Assembly: GCA_904419875.1 (NCBI GenBank)
Contig: CAJFTG010000015.1
Span: 1 to 46,259, forward strand
From: Candidatus Avimonas caecicola
GTDB lineage: Bacteria > Bacillota > Clostridia > Oscillospirales > Acutalibacteraceae
DNA: 46,259 bases
Reading direction: 5' to 3'
Shown: positions 31,869 to 40,604 of the stretch, piece by piece
Layout of the letters: the number at the start of each line of letters is the position of its first letter
How positions within the stretch are numbered: position 1 is the first letter of the stretch
Translations under genes and position numbers: made by a program
Notes under the pieces: generated by a model
Database searches by the model: none
Seen by the model: the letters and a program-made list of their open reading frames with translations, nothing else
What the model was told of the DNA's origin: nothing

Positions 31869-32174
31869 ATGACCTGCCGGGTCACCGATATGCACAATAA
31901 AGAGGTGATCAACGTCTGCGACGGCAGCCGGCTCGGCTGCGTGGACGATGTGGAGATCGACACCTGCACCGCGCAGCTGCTGGCCATTGTGATCTTCGGA
32001 AGGCCCAAATGCCTCGGGCTGATGGGCCGGGAGGAGGACATCGTCATCGGCTGGCGGAACATCGACGTGATCGGGGAGGACACCATCCTGGTCAATTTTC
32101 AGTGTCCCTGCAAACAGCCCCCGCCGCACCGCCGGGGCCGCAGCATCCTGGGCGGGATTTTCGGAAACGGGTGA
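31869..32174 (+). CDS. YlmC/YmxH family sporulation protein
   Basis: A 101-residue PRC-barrel-like protein of the YlmC/YmxH family, found in endospore formers. The core is VTDMHNKEVINVCDGSRLGCVDDVEIDTCTAQLLAIVIFG followed by IVIGWRNIDVIGEDTILVNF. The tail is basic with a PPPHRRGRSILGG segment. The exact function is not known. ATG at 31869 has GGAGGA seven bases upstream; an ATG five codons earlier overlaps that ribosome site. The sigma-E-like promoter upstream fits a sporulation role. Confidence 0.88.
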   Translation: MTCRVTDMHNKEVINVCDGSRLGCVDDVEIDTCTAQLLAIVIFGRPKCLGLMGREEDIVIGWRNIDVIGEDTILVNFQCPCKQPPPHRRGRSILGGIFGNG

Positions 32175-32195
32175 CCGGCGCAGGCCGGCGATAAG

Positions 32196-32240
32196 AAAAA
32201 GCGCTGTCCCCGGCCTTCGCCGCGGACAGCGCTTTGCTTT
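32196..32240. terminator. Bidirectional terminator between the YlmC/YmxH gene and the dehydrogenase gene
   Basis: A 12-bp stem (32198-32209 with 32224-32235) extended by inner GC pairs. The plus side continues GCTTTGC and the minus side TTCTTATC after the stem T residues. Confidence 0.8.
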
Positions 32241-32352
32241 GCTCTATCTGTTTTCCGGCCGGAAAGGGAGGCCCCGGGCGGCCGGCAAGATCGGGAAAGG
32301 CGGCCTCAAGCGGCGCACCCCCGCCTGCCGCACCTAACCGCTTTGAATGCCG

Positions 32353-33195
32353 TCAAAAACCTGTCCGGACCGCTTTCTCCCTCCAGGCATCCGTATCTTG
32401 TTTCAGCCTGTCACCGTATGCGTCCATCACAGCCGGCGCGTCTTCCCCGATCGCCAAATGCAAAGGCGGGTTCTCTGCCGCGGCGACCTCCAGCAAGAGG
32501 CGGGCCAGTTTATCCGGATTGCCGGGCTGCTCGTGTTTTTGCGCCTCGGCGACAAAATCCGTCTGCCATCGGCAGCCGTCGTAATCCGGGATATGGTAAT
32601 CCGGTTCCGTTCCCCATTTGTCTCTTGCATAAAAATCTGTCCGAAAAAGGCCGGGAGCCACATTGATCACATGAATCCCGAAAGGGGCGACCTCAAACGC
32701 CAGTGAGGCCGAGAATCCCGTTACCGCAAATTTCGAGGTATGATACGGCACGGGGCCGGCGCTGTACCCCGCCGCAGAAGCGATGTTGAAAATACGGCCG
32801 CTTCGCTGCCTGCGCATAACCGGAAGGACGGCTCTTGTGACGCGCATCAGCCCGAAAAGGTTGACTTCAAACATTCTGCGTATGGTTCCTTCGCTGGTTT
32901 CCTCAAAGTTTGTGACGCCGCCAAAGCCGGCGCTGTTGACCAGGACGTCAATCCGTCCGAACCGTCCGCATCCTTTTCGCACGGCATTTTCATACACGGC
33001 TTCGCTGGTGTCGGAAACATCCAGCGGCAGCACGAGGGCCCGGCCTTCGCATCCGTCCGGCAGGTCCGCCTTCCCCGCGGCTCTCGTTGTGGCGATGACA
33101 CGGTCCCCATTTTCCAGGGCCGCATTGACGACGGCTTTTCCTATCCCGCTCCCGGCGCCTGTGATGAACCAAACCTTTGGCTGTGCGTTTTCCAA
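32353..33195 (-). CDS. Short-chain dehydrogenase/reductase (SDR)
   Basis: A 280-residue classical SDR. The NAD(P)-binding motif is FITGAGSGIGKAV near residues 10-22, NSAG is in LVNSAGFGG near 88, and the catalytic residues are Ser in FNIASAAGY and Tyr-xxx-Lys in YHTSKFA. The substrate is unknown. It is similar to the many oxidoreductases that start VWFITGAGSGIG. A TTG start at 33195 is chosen because AAAGG lies about ten bases upstream and because the only upstream ATG (33273) lies inside the promoter -10. This gene is transcribed against its neighbours and has its own promoter. Confidence 0.9.
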   Translation of the reverse strand: MENAQPKVWFITGAGSGIGKAVVNAALENGDRVIATTRAAGKADLPDGCEGRALVLPLDVSDTSEAVYENAVRKGCGRFGRIDVLVNSAGFGGVTNFEETSEGTIRRMFEVNLFGLMRVTRAVLPVMRRQRSGRIFNIASAAGYSAGPVPYHTSKFAVTGFSASLAFEVAPFGIHVINVAPGLFRTDFYARDKWGTEPDYHIPDYDGCRWQTDFVAEAQKHEQPGNPDKLARLLLEVAAAENPPLHLAIGEDAPAVMDAYGDRLKQDTDAWREKAVRTGF

Positions 33196-33271
33196 TTGAC
33201 CGCCGCCTTTCTGTGTTCCCGATGCATGGCGGTACGCCGGCCCTCTGCATCCGCCTATGCTATCTCCGTTC

Positions 33272-33300
33272 ATTATAGCAGACAGACGCCCGGCCGGCAA
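33272..33300 (-). promoter_or_regulatory. Promoter of the SDR gene
   Basis: Minus-strand TTGCCG (33295-33300), 17-base spacer ending TGC, TATAAT (33272-33277), nearly the same design as the promoter at 19523-19551. Confidence 0.82.
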
Positions 33301-33396
33301 GCCCGGTTCACGGGGAGCGGCCGGGCGGAGGGCCTTCCCGAAGCCGCCTTCTCTCTCCATTTTCGGAAAACGGATGGGGAAACCTGCGGGAAGGTC

Positions 33397-33425
33397 TTGC
33401 ATTTTTCCGCGAAATGTGCTATGGT
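33397..33425 (+). promoter_or_regulatory. pheS T-box promoter
   Basis: TTGCAT (33397-33402), 17-base spacer ending TGC, TATGGT (33420-33425). Confidence 0.75.
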
Positions 33426-33431
33426 AGACGA

Positions 33432-33700
33432 AACGCAGAGAAGGAGAGAGTACGCTGCCTCAGGCAACCGCCAAAGAGAGGGCCGCCGCCGGCTGAAAGC
33501 GGCCCGCGGGGACCGGCAGGGGAAGTTCACTCCGGAGCGGCGGGGCTGAAGCGCGCGCAAACGCGGGCGGCGGTAGGTCCCGACGGCGGACGCCGTTATC
33601 GGTCGATGGAGTGTTTGCTTCAGGCAAAAAGCAGGGTGGTACCGCGGAGATGTGCGTCTTCGTCCCTTTTTCAGAGGGACGGGGGCGTTTTTATTTGCCT
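33432..33700 (+). promoter_or_regulatory. T-box riboswitch controlling pheST
   Basis: The leader has the diagnostic T-box sequence AGGGTGGTACCGCG at 33633-33646, whose bulge pairs with the tRNA acceptor end. An early GAGAGAGTACGC and AGAGAGGG fit stem I. A likely specifier is TTC (33526-33528, in AAGTTCACTCC), the Phe codon, matching the genes downstream. The alternative terminator is at about 33654-33700, GCGTCTTCGTCCCT pairing with AGGGACGGGGGCGT, followed by TTTTTATTT. Uncharged tRNA-Phe would stop it forming and so raise pheST expression. Confidence 0.93.
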
Positions 33701-33766
33701 GCCGGCTGCGGGCGGCGTCCGTCCCTCCGGCAGACGGTCAATCAATTTTCGGAAAGGATGGGTTCC

Positions 33767-34792
33767 ATGAAGGAGAAACTGGAGCAGCTGCGCCGGCAGA
33801 CGGCGGAAGCGCTGGAAGCGCTCTCGGACAAGAAGGCGCTGGAGGAGCTGCGGGTCAGGGTGATGGGGAAAAAGGGGTCCCTGACCGAGCTGCTGCGCGG
33901 CATGGGCGCCCTGCCGGCGGAGGAACGGCCGAAGGTCGGCCAGCTGGTCAACCGCCTCCGGCAGGAGCTGCAGGAGAAATTCGACGCCCGGGAAGCGGCG
34001 CTGGAAAGCGCCGCCAAGGCCCGGCGGCTGGAGGCGGAGCGGCTGGACGTGACCATGCCGGGCAAGCGCCGGCCGGCCGGCGGGCTGCATCCTCTCAACC
34101 AAGTGCTGGAGGAGCTGATCGACATATTCCAGTCGATGGGCTTCGACGTGGTGGACGGGCCGGAGGTGGAGACCGAGCATTACTGCTTTGAGGCGCTCAA
34201 CGTCCCCAAGGACCATCCGGCCCGCGATATGCAGGATACCTTTTATCTCGGCGAAAACCTGCTGCTGCGCACCCAGACCTCGGCGGCGCAGATTCGGGTT
34301 ATGGAGGGGCGCACCCCGCCCATCCGGATCATCTGCCCCGGCCGGGTGTACCGCGCGGACGAGGTGGACGCCACCCATTCGCCGGTGTTCCACCAGGTGG
34401 AGGGCCTGGTGGTGGACAAGGGGGTCACCATGTGCGACCTTAAGGGCGTGCTTGAGCAGTTCGCCCGCGAAATCTACGGCCCGGAAACCCGGGTGCGGTT
34501 CCGTCCCTCCTTCTTCCCCTTCACCGAGCCGAGCGTCGAAGTGGACGTGAGCTGTTCCGAATGCGGCGGCAAAGGCTGCCGCATCTGCAAGGGCGTCGGC
34601 TGGATCGAAATCCTGGGCGCGGGGATGGTGCATCCCAACGTGCTTTCCGTCTGCGGCATCGACCCGGAGGTGTATTCCGGCTTCGCGTTCGGCATCGGGC
34701 TGGACCGTCTGACCACCACCCGGCACCGGATCAGCGACATCCGGCTTCTGTTCGAGAACGACCGCCGTTTCCTCTCGCAGTTCGCGGAATGA
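33767..34792 (+). CDS. pheS: Phenylalanyl-tRNA synthetase alpha subunit PheS
   Basis: PheS is the catalytic subunit of the alpha2beta2 enzyme that charges tRNA-Phe. The 341-residue product has the N-terminal coiled coil (residues 1-90), class II motif 2 ([26 protein letters not shown]), a Cys cluster [14 protein letters not shown] and motif 3 [16 protein letters not shown] at 33767 has GGAAAGGA eight bases upstream; frames open further upstream run through the T-box and are not real. Confidence 0.97.
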   Translation: MKEKLEQLRRQTAEALEALSDKKALEELRVRVMGKKGSLTELLRGMGALPAEERPKVGQLVNRLRQELQEKFDAREAALESAAKARRLEAERLDVTMPGKRRPAGGLHPLNQVLEELIDIFQSMGFDVVDGPEVETEHYCFEALNVPKDHPARDMQDTFYLGENLLLRTQTSAAQIRVMEGRTPPIRIICPGRVYRADEVDATHSPVFHQVEGLVVDKGVTMCDLKGVLEQFAREIYGPETRVRFRPSFFPFTEPSVEVDVSCSECGGKGCRICKGVGWIEILGAGMVHPNVLSVCGIDPEVYSGFAFGIGLDRLTTTRHRISDIRLLFENDRRFLSQFAE

Positions 34793-34907
34793 GGAGCGGC
34801 AGCCGGACGGCGGCGGGCAATCAGGCGGCGCGCCCCGCGCCGGCGGCGGGAGCCGCCGGGAAGCGGCGGAAGGAGCGCCGCACAGCAGAAAGGAAGGGTC
34901 ATAAAGG

Positions 34908-37298
34908 ATGAAGGTATCTTTGAACTGGCTGCGGCGGTATGTGGACATTGACGTGCCGCTGCAGGAGCTTTGCGATAAAATGGTGATGAGCGGCTTCGAG
35001 GTGGACGGGGTGGAGGACCTGTCCGCAACCATGGACAACGTGGTGGCCGGCCGGATTGTCAGGCTGGAAAAGCACCCCGACGCGGACCGGCTGCAGATCT
35101 GTCAGCTGGACGTGGGCGGGGAGGAGCCGGTGCAGATCGTCACCGGCGCGGACAATGTGTTCGAAGGGGCGCTGGTGCCGGTCGCCCTGCACGACTCCCG
35201 CCTGCCCAACGGCGCGCACATCAAAAAGGGCAAGCTGCGGGGGGTGGCCTCCAACGGGATGCTCTGCTCCGGCGAGGAGCTCTGCCTCCGGGAGGGGGAT
35301 TACCCCGGCGCGGGGGTGCACGGCATTCTGATTCTGAGGGATGAGGCGCCGGTGGGAACCGACATGCGGGAGGTGCTCGGCCTCAACGACGTGATTATTG
35401 ACTTCTCCGTCACCGCCAACCGTCCCGACTGTCAGAGCGTGCTCGGCATCGCGCGGGAGGTGGCGGTTGCCCTCAAGGCGCCCTTCCGCCGGCCGGAGCC
35501 CTCGTATACCGCGAAGGGCGGCGATATCCGCGACCATATCCGGGTGCGGGTGGAGGATTTCGACCTCTGCCCCCGGTATTACGGCCGGGTGGTGAAGAAC
35601 GTGCGGATGGGCCCCTCCCCCGCCTGGATGCAGCAGTGCCTGAAATCCGCCGGAATGCGCCCGATCAGCAATATTGTGGACATCACCAACTTTGTGATGC
35701 TGGAGACCGGCCAGCCCATGCACGCGTTCGACCTGCGGGACGTGCGGGGCGGCCAGATCGTGGTCCGCCGGGCAAAGGACGGGGAGCGGATGACCACCCT
35801 GGACGGCAAGCCCCACACCCTGACCGGGGAGATGCTGGTGATTGCGGACGCGCAGGAGCCCTCCTGCATTGCCGGCGTCATGGGCGGCCTGGACAGCGAG
35901 ATCAAGGACGACACCACCGACATTTTCTTCGAGGCGGCCAAATTCCGCCGGGACAGCGTGCGCAAGACCGCCCGCGCCCTGGGGATGCGCACCGAGTCCA
36001 GCGCCCGGTTCGAAAAGGGCGTGGATATTCTGAATACGGAATACGCCATGAACCGCGCCCTCCAGCTGATTGAGGAGCTGGACGCGGGGGACATCATCGA
36101 CGGCGTCGTGGATGAGAACAACGGCCTGCCGGAAGAGCGGGTGCTGACCGTGGCCGCCGGGAGCATCAACGCGCTGCTCGGCCTGCAGATCCCCGCCGAA
36201 ACCATGGAAGAAATCCTGAACCGCCTGCAGATCCGCACCGTGCTGCGCGACGGGGTGCTGACCTGCACGGTCCCCTCCTTCCGGGACGATATCGAGGGCC
36301 GCGCCGACCTGGCCGAAGAGGTCATGCGGGTGTACGGTTACGACCATATCGCCGGCACCCCGATGCGGGGGGAGATCGTCCGCGGGCGGAAGCTGCCCGA
36401 CCGTATCGCAGCCGACCGGCTGAAGGGCCGGCTGACCGCACAGGGAATGTACGAGATTACCACCTATTCCTTCATCGCCGCCAAGGCGGTGGACCAGCTC
36501 GGGCTGGCGGCCGACGACGAGCGGCGCCGCCAGATCCCCCTGCTCAACCCGCTGGGCGAGGAATACGCGGTGATGCGCACGCAGCTGACCAGCAGCATGC
36601 TCACCGTGCTCGCCGCCAATTATGCGCGCAAAATCCCGGCCGTCCGCTTCTTCGAGGTGAGCAAGCGGTTCGTCGCCGAGGCCCTGCCGCTGGATGCACA
36701 GCCCGCGGAGCTGCCGGCGCTCTCCATCGGCCTGTACGGCGAGGGGGAGGACTTCTTCACCCTCAAGGGGCTGGTGGAGGAGGCGTTCGCCGCCTTCGGC
36801 GTGACGCCGGAATACGAGCGTTCGGCGGAGCCTTATCTCCATCCCGGCCGCCAGGCCGCCGCCAAGGTGGATGGCAAGACGGTGGCCGTATTCGGCGAGC
36901 TGCATCCCGATACCGCGGAGCGGTACGGCATCGGCGCCCGTGCCTATACGGCGGAGGTCCGGCTGGAGACGCTGTATGCCGCGAAGCAGCCCGTCATCCG
37001 CTACCGGCCGCTGCCCCGTTTTCCGGCGGTGGAGCGGGATCTGGCCCTCCTGTGCGACGAGGAGATGCCGGTGGCGGAGATTGAAAAGGTCATCCGTGCT
37101 TCGGCGGGCCGCTATCTGGAAAGCGTGTCCCTCTTCGACGTGTACCAGGGGGCGCAGACCGGCGCGGGCAAAAAGAGCGTTGCGTACGCCCTGACCTTCC
37201 GTTCGGCGCAGGAGACGCTGACCGATCAGGAGATCGACGCCGCCCTTCAGAAAATCTTCAAAAATTTGAGCGAAAAAGGGTGCATTCTGCGCTCGTAA
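34908..37298 (+). CDS. pheT: Phenylalanyl-tRNA synthetase beta subunit PheT
   Basis: PheT is the beta subunit that binds tRNA-Phe and edits mischarged Tyr. The 796-residue product starts MKVSLNWLRRYVD, has an OB-type tRNA-binding domain (about residues 40-150, VVAGRIVRLEKHPDADRL), B3/B4 editing domain (NRPDCQSVLGIAREVA, then MGGLDSEIKDDTTDIFFE), B5, the inactive synthetase-like core, and the C-terminal ferredoxin-like anticodon-binding domain (RYRPLPRFPAVERDLALL to the end). Full length and standard. The ATG has GAAAGGAAGGG upstream and follows pheS by 115 bases, so they share the T-box. Confidence 0.97.
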   Translation: MKVSLNWLRRYVDIDVPLQELCDKMVMSGFEVDGVEDLSATMDNVVAGRIVRLEKHPDADRLQICQLDVGGEEPVQIVTGADNVFEGALVPVALHDSRLPNGAHIKKGKLRGVASNGMLCSGEELCLREGDYPGAGVHGILILRDEAPVGTDMREVLGLNDVIIDFSVTANRPDCQSVLGIAREVAVALKAPFRRPEPSYTAKGGDIRDHIRVRVEDFDLCPRYYGRVVKNVRMGPSPAWMQQCLKSAGMRPISNIVDITNFVMLETGQPMHAFDLRDVRGGQIVVRRAKDGERMTTLDGKPHTLTGEMLVIADAQEPSCIAGVMGGLDSEIKDDTTDIFFEAAKFRRDSVRKTARALGMRTESSARFEKGVDILNTEYAMNRALQLIEELDAGDIIDGVVDENNGLPEERVLTVAAGSINALLGLQIPAETMEEILNRLQIRTVLRDGVLTCTVPSFRDDIEGRADLAEEVMRVYGYDHIAGTPMRGEIVRGRKLPDRIAADRLKGRLTAQGMYEITTYSFIAAKAVDQLGLAADDERRRQIPLLNPLGEEYAVMRTQLTSSMLTVLAANYARKIPAVRFFEVSKRFVAEALPLDAQPAELPALSIGLYGEGEDFFTLKGLVEEAFAAFGVTPEYERSAEPYLHPGRQAAAKVDGKTVAVFGELHPDTAERYGIGARAYTAEVRLETLYAAKQPVIRYRPLPRFPAVERDLALLCDEEMPVAEIEKVIRASAGRYLESVSLFDVYQGAQTGAGKKSVAYALTFRSAQETLTDQEIDAALQKIFKNLSEKGCILRS

Positions 37299-37303
37299 GC
37301 CTC

Positions 37304-37332
37304 TTGAAAACCGGATGCCGTTGCGATATAAT
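37304..37332 (+). promoter_or_regulatory. ireB promoter
   Basis: TTGAAA (37304-37309), 17-base spacer, perfect TATAAT (37327-37332). Confidence 0.88.
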
Positions 37333-37382
37333 GGGAGACAACAAAGTCAACCACACAGACCGGGCGGAATGGAGGCGGCTTT

Positions 37383-37628
37383 ATGCTGGACAGGACGATG
37401 ACCTTTTCCATCGGCGACGATAAGGAACAGGAAATGAAGCAGGTGCTCACCACGGTGTACGACGCCCTGCGGGAGAAAGGGTATAACCCGATCAACCAGA
37501 TTGTCGGCTACCTGCTTTCCGAGGACCCGACGTATATCACCACCCATAACAACGCCCGCAGCCTCATCCGCCGGCTGGACCGCGACGAGCTGCTGCGCGC
37601 GTTGGTGCAGTCCTATCTCAACAGCTGA
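37383..37628 (+). CDS. ireB: IreB family regulatory phosphoprotein (DUF965)
   Basis: An 81-residue IreB homologue. The family core [47 protein letters not shown] is nearly unchanged. In Enterococcus IreB is phosphorylated by the Ser/Thr kinase IreK and tunes cephalosporin resistance; the likely phospho-Thr segment here is MTFSIGDD near the N-terminus. It normally sits beside ruvX and a DUF1292 gene; here neither follows. ATG has GGAGG about eight bases upstream and a strong promoter of its own. Confidence 0.95.
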   Translation: MLDRTMTFSIGDDKEQEMKQVLTTVYDALREKGYNPINQIVGYLLSEDPTYITTHNNARSLIRRLDRDELLRALVQSYLNS

Positions 37629-37687
37629 GAAGAGGGAAAGGGCGTCGGCGGCCGGGTGCTGCGGTATCCCCCCTCCTTAAAAATTGG

Positions 37688-37721
37688 TCAGAAGGCACTG
37701 CCGGGCGGCAGTGCCTTCTGA
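37688..37721. terminator. Hairpin after ireB, possible terminator
   Basis: A perfect 15-bp stem (37688-37702 with 37707-37721) and loop GGGC. The plus side lacks a T-tract (ATTGTGG); the minus side continues CCAATTTTT. Termination on the plus strand would therefore be inefficient. Confidence 0.5.
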
Positions 37722-37863
37722 ATTGTGGACCGCCTTTTGCCGCCCGGCGTCATGCCGCGCTTTTCCGGCCTCTGTATTCTGCTTCCGGCTCCGCCTTGGG
37801 CAGCGGTTCTCCGGCTGTCCGGAGCGCCGTGCGCGGCGCGGCCAGCCGTAACGGGAGGGAAAC

Positions 37864-38139
37864 GATGGGACGACTGGAAAAAAAGACGAGTCCGGCGCCT
37901 GTTTCCTTGACGCCGCCGATATGACGGCGGACGGCCGGACCGCCTCTGGCCGGGCGGTGAACCGCCTGGCGGCCCATGAGGATCTGCGGGAGGCGCTGCG
38001 CGCCGGGCGGTCGGCGGTCGCCCGCCGTCTGGAGGAAAGGAAGTGGGAGGGCAGGCAAAGACCGTCCGCTTCCGCGAACGGATGGCCAAAAAGCTGAACA
38101 ACGCGTTTGCCCTCGACCTGTTCGAATGGCACGGCCTTT
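37864..38139 (+). pseudogene. Frameshifted small-gene remnant
   Basis: One frame reads KKDESGACFLDAADMTADGR and continues through ASGRAVNRLAAHEDLREALR to RRLEERK near 38040. The +2 frame then continues VGGQAKTVRFRERMAKKLNN and ends AFALDLFEWHGL with a stop at 38137-38139. Each half has normal amino-acid composition while the alternative frames do not, so a single-base shift near 38040 could have split one gene. There is also no good start codon at the left end. I do not recognise the family. Confidence 0.35.
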
Positions 38140-38271
38140 GAACCCGGCGCGGCGGTCCCGGCGCCCTGTCCCTTGTTATATGCCGCCGCCCCGGCGCCGC
38201 GCTGCGTGCGCCGGGGCGGCGGCCCCTCCGCATGTCGGCGGGGGACAAGCCGGCCGCCGGGGGAGAAAGGC

Positions 38272-38300
38272 TTTACACCCGGCTGTATTTATGATAATAT
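38272..38300 (+). promoter_or_regulatory. Promoter of the 117-residue conserved protein gene
   Basis: TTTACA (38272-38277), 17-base spacer, TAATAT (38295-38300); GATAAT two bases earlier is an alternative -10. Confidence 0.65.
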
Positions 38301-38375
38301 AAAGCGTATATGGCTATGCAATAAGCGGGCGCCGGCCGGACATCCCCGTCCCCGGCGGATAAGGAGGATATGGGA

Positions 38376-38729
38376 ATGGCTGAAAAGGCGGAGAAGCCGG
38401 AAGGAAAAAAGACGGTAAAGAAAACGGAGGCAAAGGACGGCCAAAAAAGCGGCGGCTTTCTGATGTATAAGGGCCGCCCCCTGGTGCGGTCGGGCAATGT
38501 GCTGTATTACGGGAACATGACCGACAAATGCGTGGTGATGCTCCAGATCCTTTCCACCAAAACGGTGAAGGACATGACGGTGGCGGAGAAGGTGCAGGTG
38601 CAGCTGATGTCCACCGACCCGGAGCTGCGCATGAAGGAGCGCATCCTGAAAAAGAGCGAGAAGACCGGCCTGTACAACGCCATGGATATCGGCACCGTCT
38701 GGCTGGAACGGGCGCTCGAGGACAAATAA
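38376..38729 (+). CDS. Conserved small protein, unknown function
   Basis: A 117-residue protein with a Lys/Glu-rich N-terminal 25 residues (EKAEKPEGKKTVKKTEAKDG), then an ordered part GGFLMYKGRPLVRSGNVLYYGNMTDKCVVMLQILSTKT and a helical end MKERILKKSEKTGLYNAMDIGTVWLERAL. No membrane helix or signal peptide, so it is cytoplasmic. It reads like a well-conserved clostridial protein, but I do not recognise a named family. ATG at 38376 has AAGGAGG eight bases upstream; an ATG two codons earlier is too close to it. It has its own promoter and terminator. Confidence 0.75.
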   Translation: MAEKAEKPEGKKTVKKTEAKDGQKSGGFLMYKGRPLVRSGNVLYYGNMTDKCVVMLQILSTKTVKDMTVAEKVQVQLMSTDPELRMKERILKKSEKTGLYNAMDIGTVWLERALEDK

Positions 38730-38775
38730 CGCCGTTGCGCGGCAGGCACGTCCGCTGCGCTCGGACAGGCAACCC

Positions 38776-38806
38776 GCGGGCCATGCAAGGTGGCCCGCCT
38801 TTTCAT
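38776..38806 (+). terminator. Terminator after the 117-residue protein gene
   Basis: GCGGGCCA (38776-38783), 7-base loop, TGGCCCGC (38791-38798), then CTTTTC. Confidence 0.65.
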
Positions 38807-38868
38807 GCGGCGCGGGCGGCGATGGAGGCGCAGGAAGGGCGCGAAGGGGTGCAAAGGAGGAGAAAAAA

Positions 38869-39921
38869 GTGCGGGATACCGATGTGATTTTTACCTGTCA
38901 GGCGGATTTCGCGGACCTCTGCCTCAACGAGCTCCTCCGGGAGGAGCCGGAAGCCCGCCTGCTCCGCTGGCTGGCGCCCGGCGTGGGACTTCTGCGGGCC
39001 CCGGGGGCTTTTCCGGCCTTTTCCCACCGCCTGCAGGCGGCGCGGGGGAGGGGAGAAAGGCGGCTCCTTTTCCTGCGGCATATTTTCCCGCTTGAGTGCT
39101 CCTTCTCGCTGGCGGAAGGAGGGATCGAGGCCGGCGGTGAAGCGTATGCTTATCTCGCCGAATGCGCCCGCCGGATGGACCGGGCGCGGCCTTTCTCGGT
39201 GCAGGTGCGCTGCCTGGATTCCGGGGAGACGGGTCTCGACCTCCATGCCGTGCAGTATTTTTTTGTGGACAGGCTGCTTGAAAAGGGCTTTTGCTGCGAC
39301 GGCGCGCGGCCGGAAACGGTGATTTCCGCCGTCGTCCGGGACGCAACGGTCTACCTCGGCCTGTCGCAGGCGGCGGACAATCTGAGCAGCTGGCCGGGCG
39401 GCATGCGCCGCTTTGCCCGCCGGGAGGATCAGATCAGCCGGGCGGAGTTCAAGCTCCTGGAAGCGATGGAGGCGTTTTCGCTGTCCTTTCCGCCGCAGGG
39501 GCGGGCGCTGGATCTGGGCGCCGCGCCGGGCGGCTGGACAAAAGTGCTGCTGGAGCAGGGGCTCCGGGTGACGGCGGTGGACCCGGCCGCTCTGGATTCC
39601 CGCCTGGCGGAGGAGCCCCGGGTGGAGCATTTCCGGGGTCTGGCGCAGGATTTCCCCCGGGTGGGGCAGCCTGCCTTCGACCTGCTGGTGAACGATATGC
39701 GGATGGAACCCGCCGAATCGGCCGAAATCGTTTGCGGCCTGGCGGACTGCCTGTCCCCGGACGGCCTTGTGGTGATGACCTTCAAGCTGCCCGCCAAAAA
39801 GCGGACCGAGGCGATTCGCCGGGGGTTCGCCGCCCTGGAAAAGCGGTTCCGGGTGGAATACGCGCGCCAGCTTTTCCATAACCGTTCGGAAATTACGGTG
39901 GTTTGCACAAAACGGTCCTGA
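38869..39921 (+). CDS. FtsJ/RlmM-like SAM-dependent rRNA methyltransferase
   Basis: A 350-residue protein. The N-terminal ~190 residues look like a THUMP-type RNA-binding region; the C-terminal part is an FtsJ/RrmJ methyltransferase with SRAEFKLLEA (Lys of the KDKE set), ALDLGAAPGGWTKVLLE (SAM site near residue 225), DLLVNDM (Asp) and VVMTFKLPAKK (Lys). This fits the 2'-O-ribose methyltransferases such as RlmM, which acts on 23S rRNA C2498 in E. coli. The GTG start has AAAGGAGG about eight bases upstream. The target nucleotide here is inferred only. Confidence 0.82.
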   Translation: MRDTDVIFTCQADFADLCLNELLREEPEARLLRWLAPGVGLLRAPGAFPAFSHRLQAARGRGERRLLFLRHIFPLECSFSLAEGGIEAGGEAYAYLAECARRMDRARPFSVQVRCLDSGETGLDLHAVQYFFVDRLLEKGFCCDGARPETVISAVVRDATVYLGLSQAADNLSSWPGGMRRFARREDQISRAEFKLLEAMEAFSLSFPPQGRALDLGAAPGGWTKVLLEQGLRVTAVDPAALDSRLAEEPRVEHFRGLAQDFPRVGQPAFDLLVNDMRMEPAESAEIVCGLADCLSPDGLVVMTFKLPAKKRTEAIRRGFAALEKRFRVEYARQLFHNRSEITVVCTKRS

Positions 39922-40064
39922 TTTTTTCTGCGCGGCGTTCGGCGGGCAAATTACCGCCGGCTTTCATATCCTGCCGCCTCCCCTCATATAGTAAAGTAAC
40001 GACGCGGGAGCCTTCGGCGGAAGGCCGCCGGAAAATCCCGACTGTGCGGGGGAGGAGTGAGCGA

Positions 40065-40604
40065 GTGTTTGTCTTTTCGTTTAAGACGTCAAAAAAGCAG
40101 ATCCTCTCCATGCTGATCTGCGTTCTCGCCCTGATCGCGGTGCTGGTGATCGCGGTCGTCTGGCCGTCGGGCGGCGCGGCGGCGGAAACCCTGTCGCCCG
40201 TGGTGGGGAAGGACGATCAGCAGCGGATTGCTTTTTTGACCGACCTGGGGTATACGGTGGATTCCGAAGCGCCGTCCGTCCGGGAAGTGCTGATTCCGGA
40301 CGAATTCGACGACGTGTTCCAGCAGTACAACGAACTGCAGAAGGATGCGGGGATGGACCTGGGGCCGTACCATGGCAAGCGGGTGAAATGCTGGACGTAT
40401 AAAATTTTGAACGTCCCCGGCGAAGGGGAGGTCCGCGCCAATCTGTATGTATATAAGGACAAGATTATCGGCGGGGATATTTCCTCCACCGCGCTGGACG
40501 GCTTTATGCACGGCCTGACGACATACACCCCGGACGCTTCGGCGGCTGCGGGGGATTCCACGACAACGGGGACGCAGGCGGCCGGGACAACGCAGGCCGG
40601 TTGA
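40065..40604 (+). CDS. DUF4830 domain membrane-anchored protein
   Basis: A 179-residue protein with an N-terminal membrane helix (about residues 11-33, ILSMLICVLALIAVLVIAVV) and an extracellular DUF4830 domain (QQRIAFLTDLGYTVDSEAPSVREVLIPDEFDDVFQQYNELQKDAGMDLGPYHGKRVKCWTYKILNV class), with a Thr/Ala-rich end. The family is common in Clostridia and has no known function. A GTG start at 40065 is chosen for its GGGGGAGGAG ribosome site; longer frames upstream have no such site. The next promoter begins inside its stop region. Confidence 0.82.
   Translation: MFVFSFKTSKKQILSMLICVLALIAVLVIAVVWPSGGAAAETLSPVVGKDDQQRIAFLTDLGYTVDSEAPSVREVLIPDEFDDVFQQYNELQKDAGMDLGPYHGKRVKCWTYKILNVPGEGEVRANLYVYKDKIIGGDISSTALDGFMHGLTTYTPDASAAAGDSTTTGTQAAGTTQAG

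Larger units (their letters stand above)
37629..38375. other. Intergenic region with hairpin and gene remnant
   Basis: No intact gene seen. It starts with a strong hairpin (37688-37721), then holds a frame-broken coding remnant (about 37864-38139) and ends with the promoter at 38272-38300. Minus-strand frames here are Arg/Pro-rich and unlikely to be genes. Confidence 0.65.

Noticed and set aside
34899-36905. A 668-codon minus-strand ORF opposite pheT
   Set aside because: Antisense shadow of pheT; His/Gly/Val-rich with no ribosome site.
37677-38248. Minus-strand ORFs in the spacer after ireB
   Set aside because: They start or end in the hairpin and are Arg/Pro/Ser-rich; no start signals.
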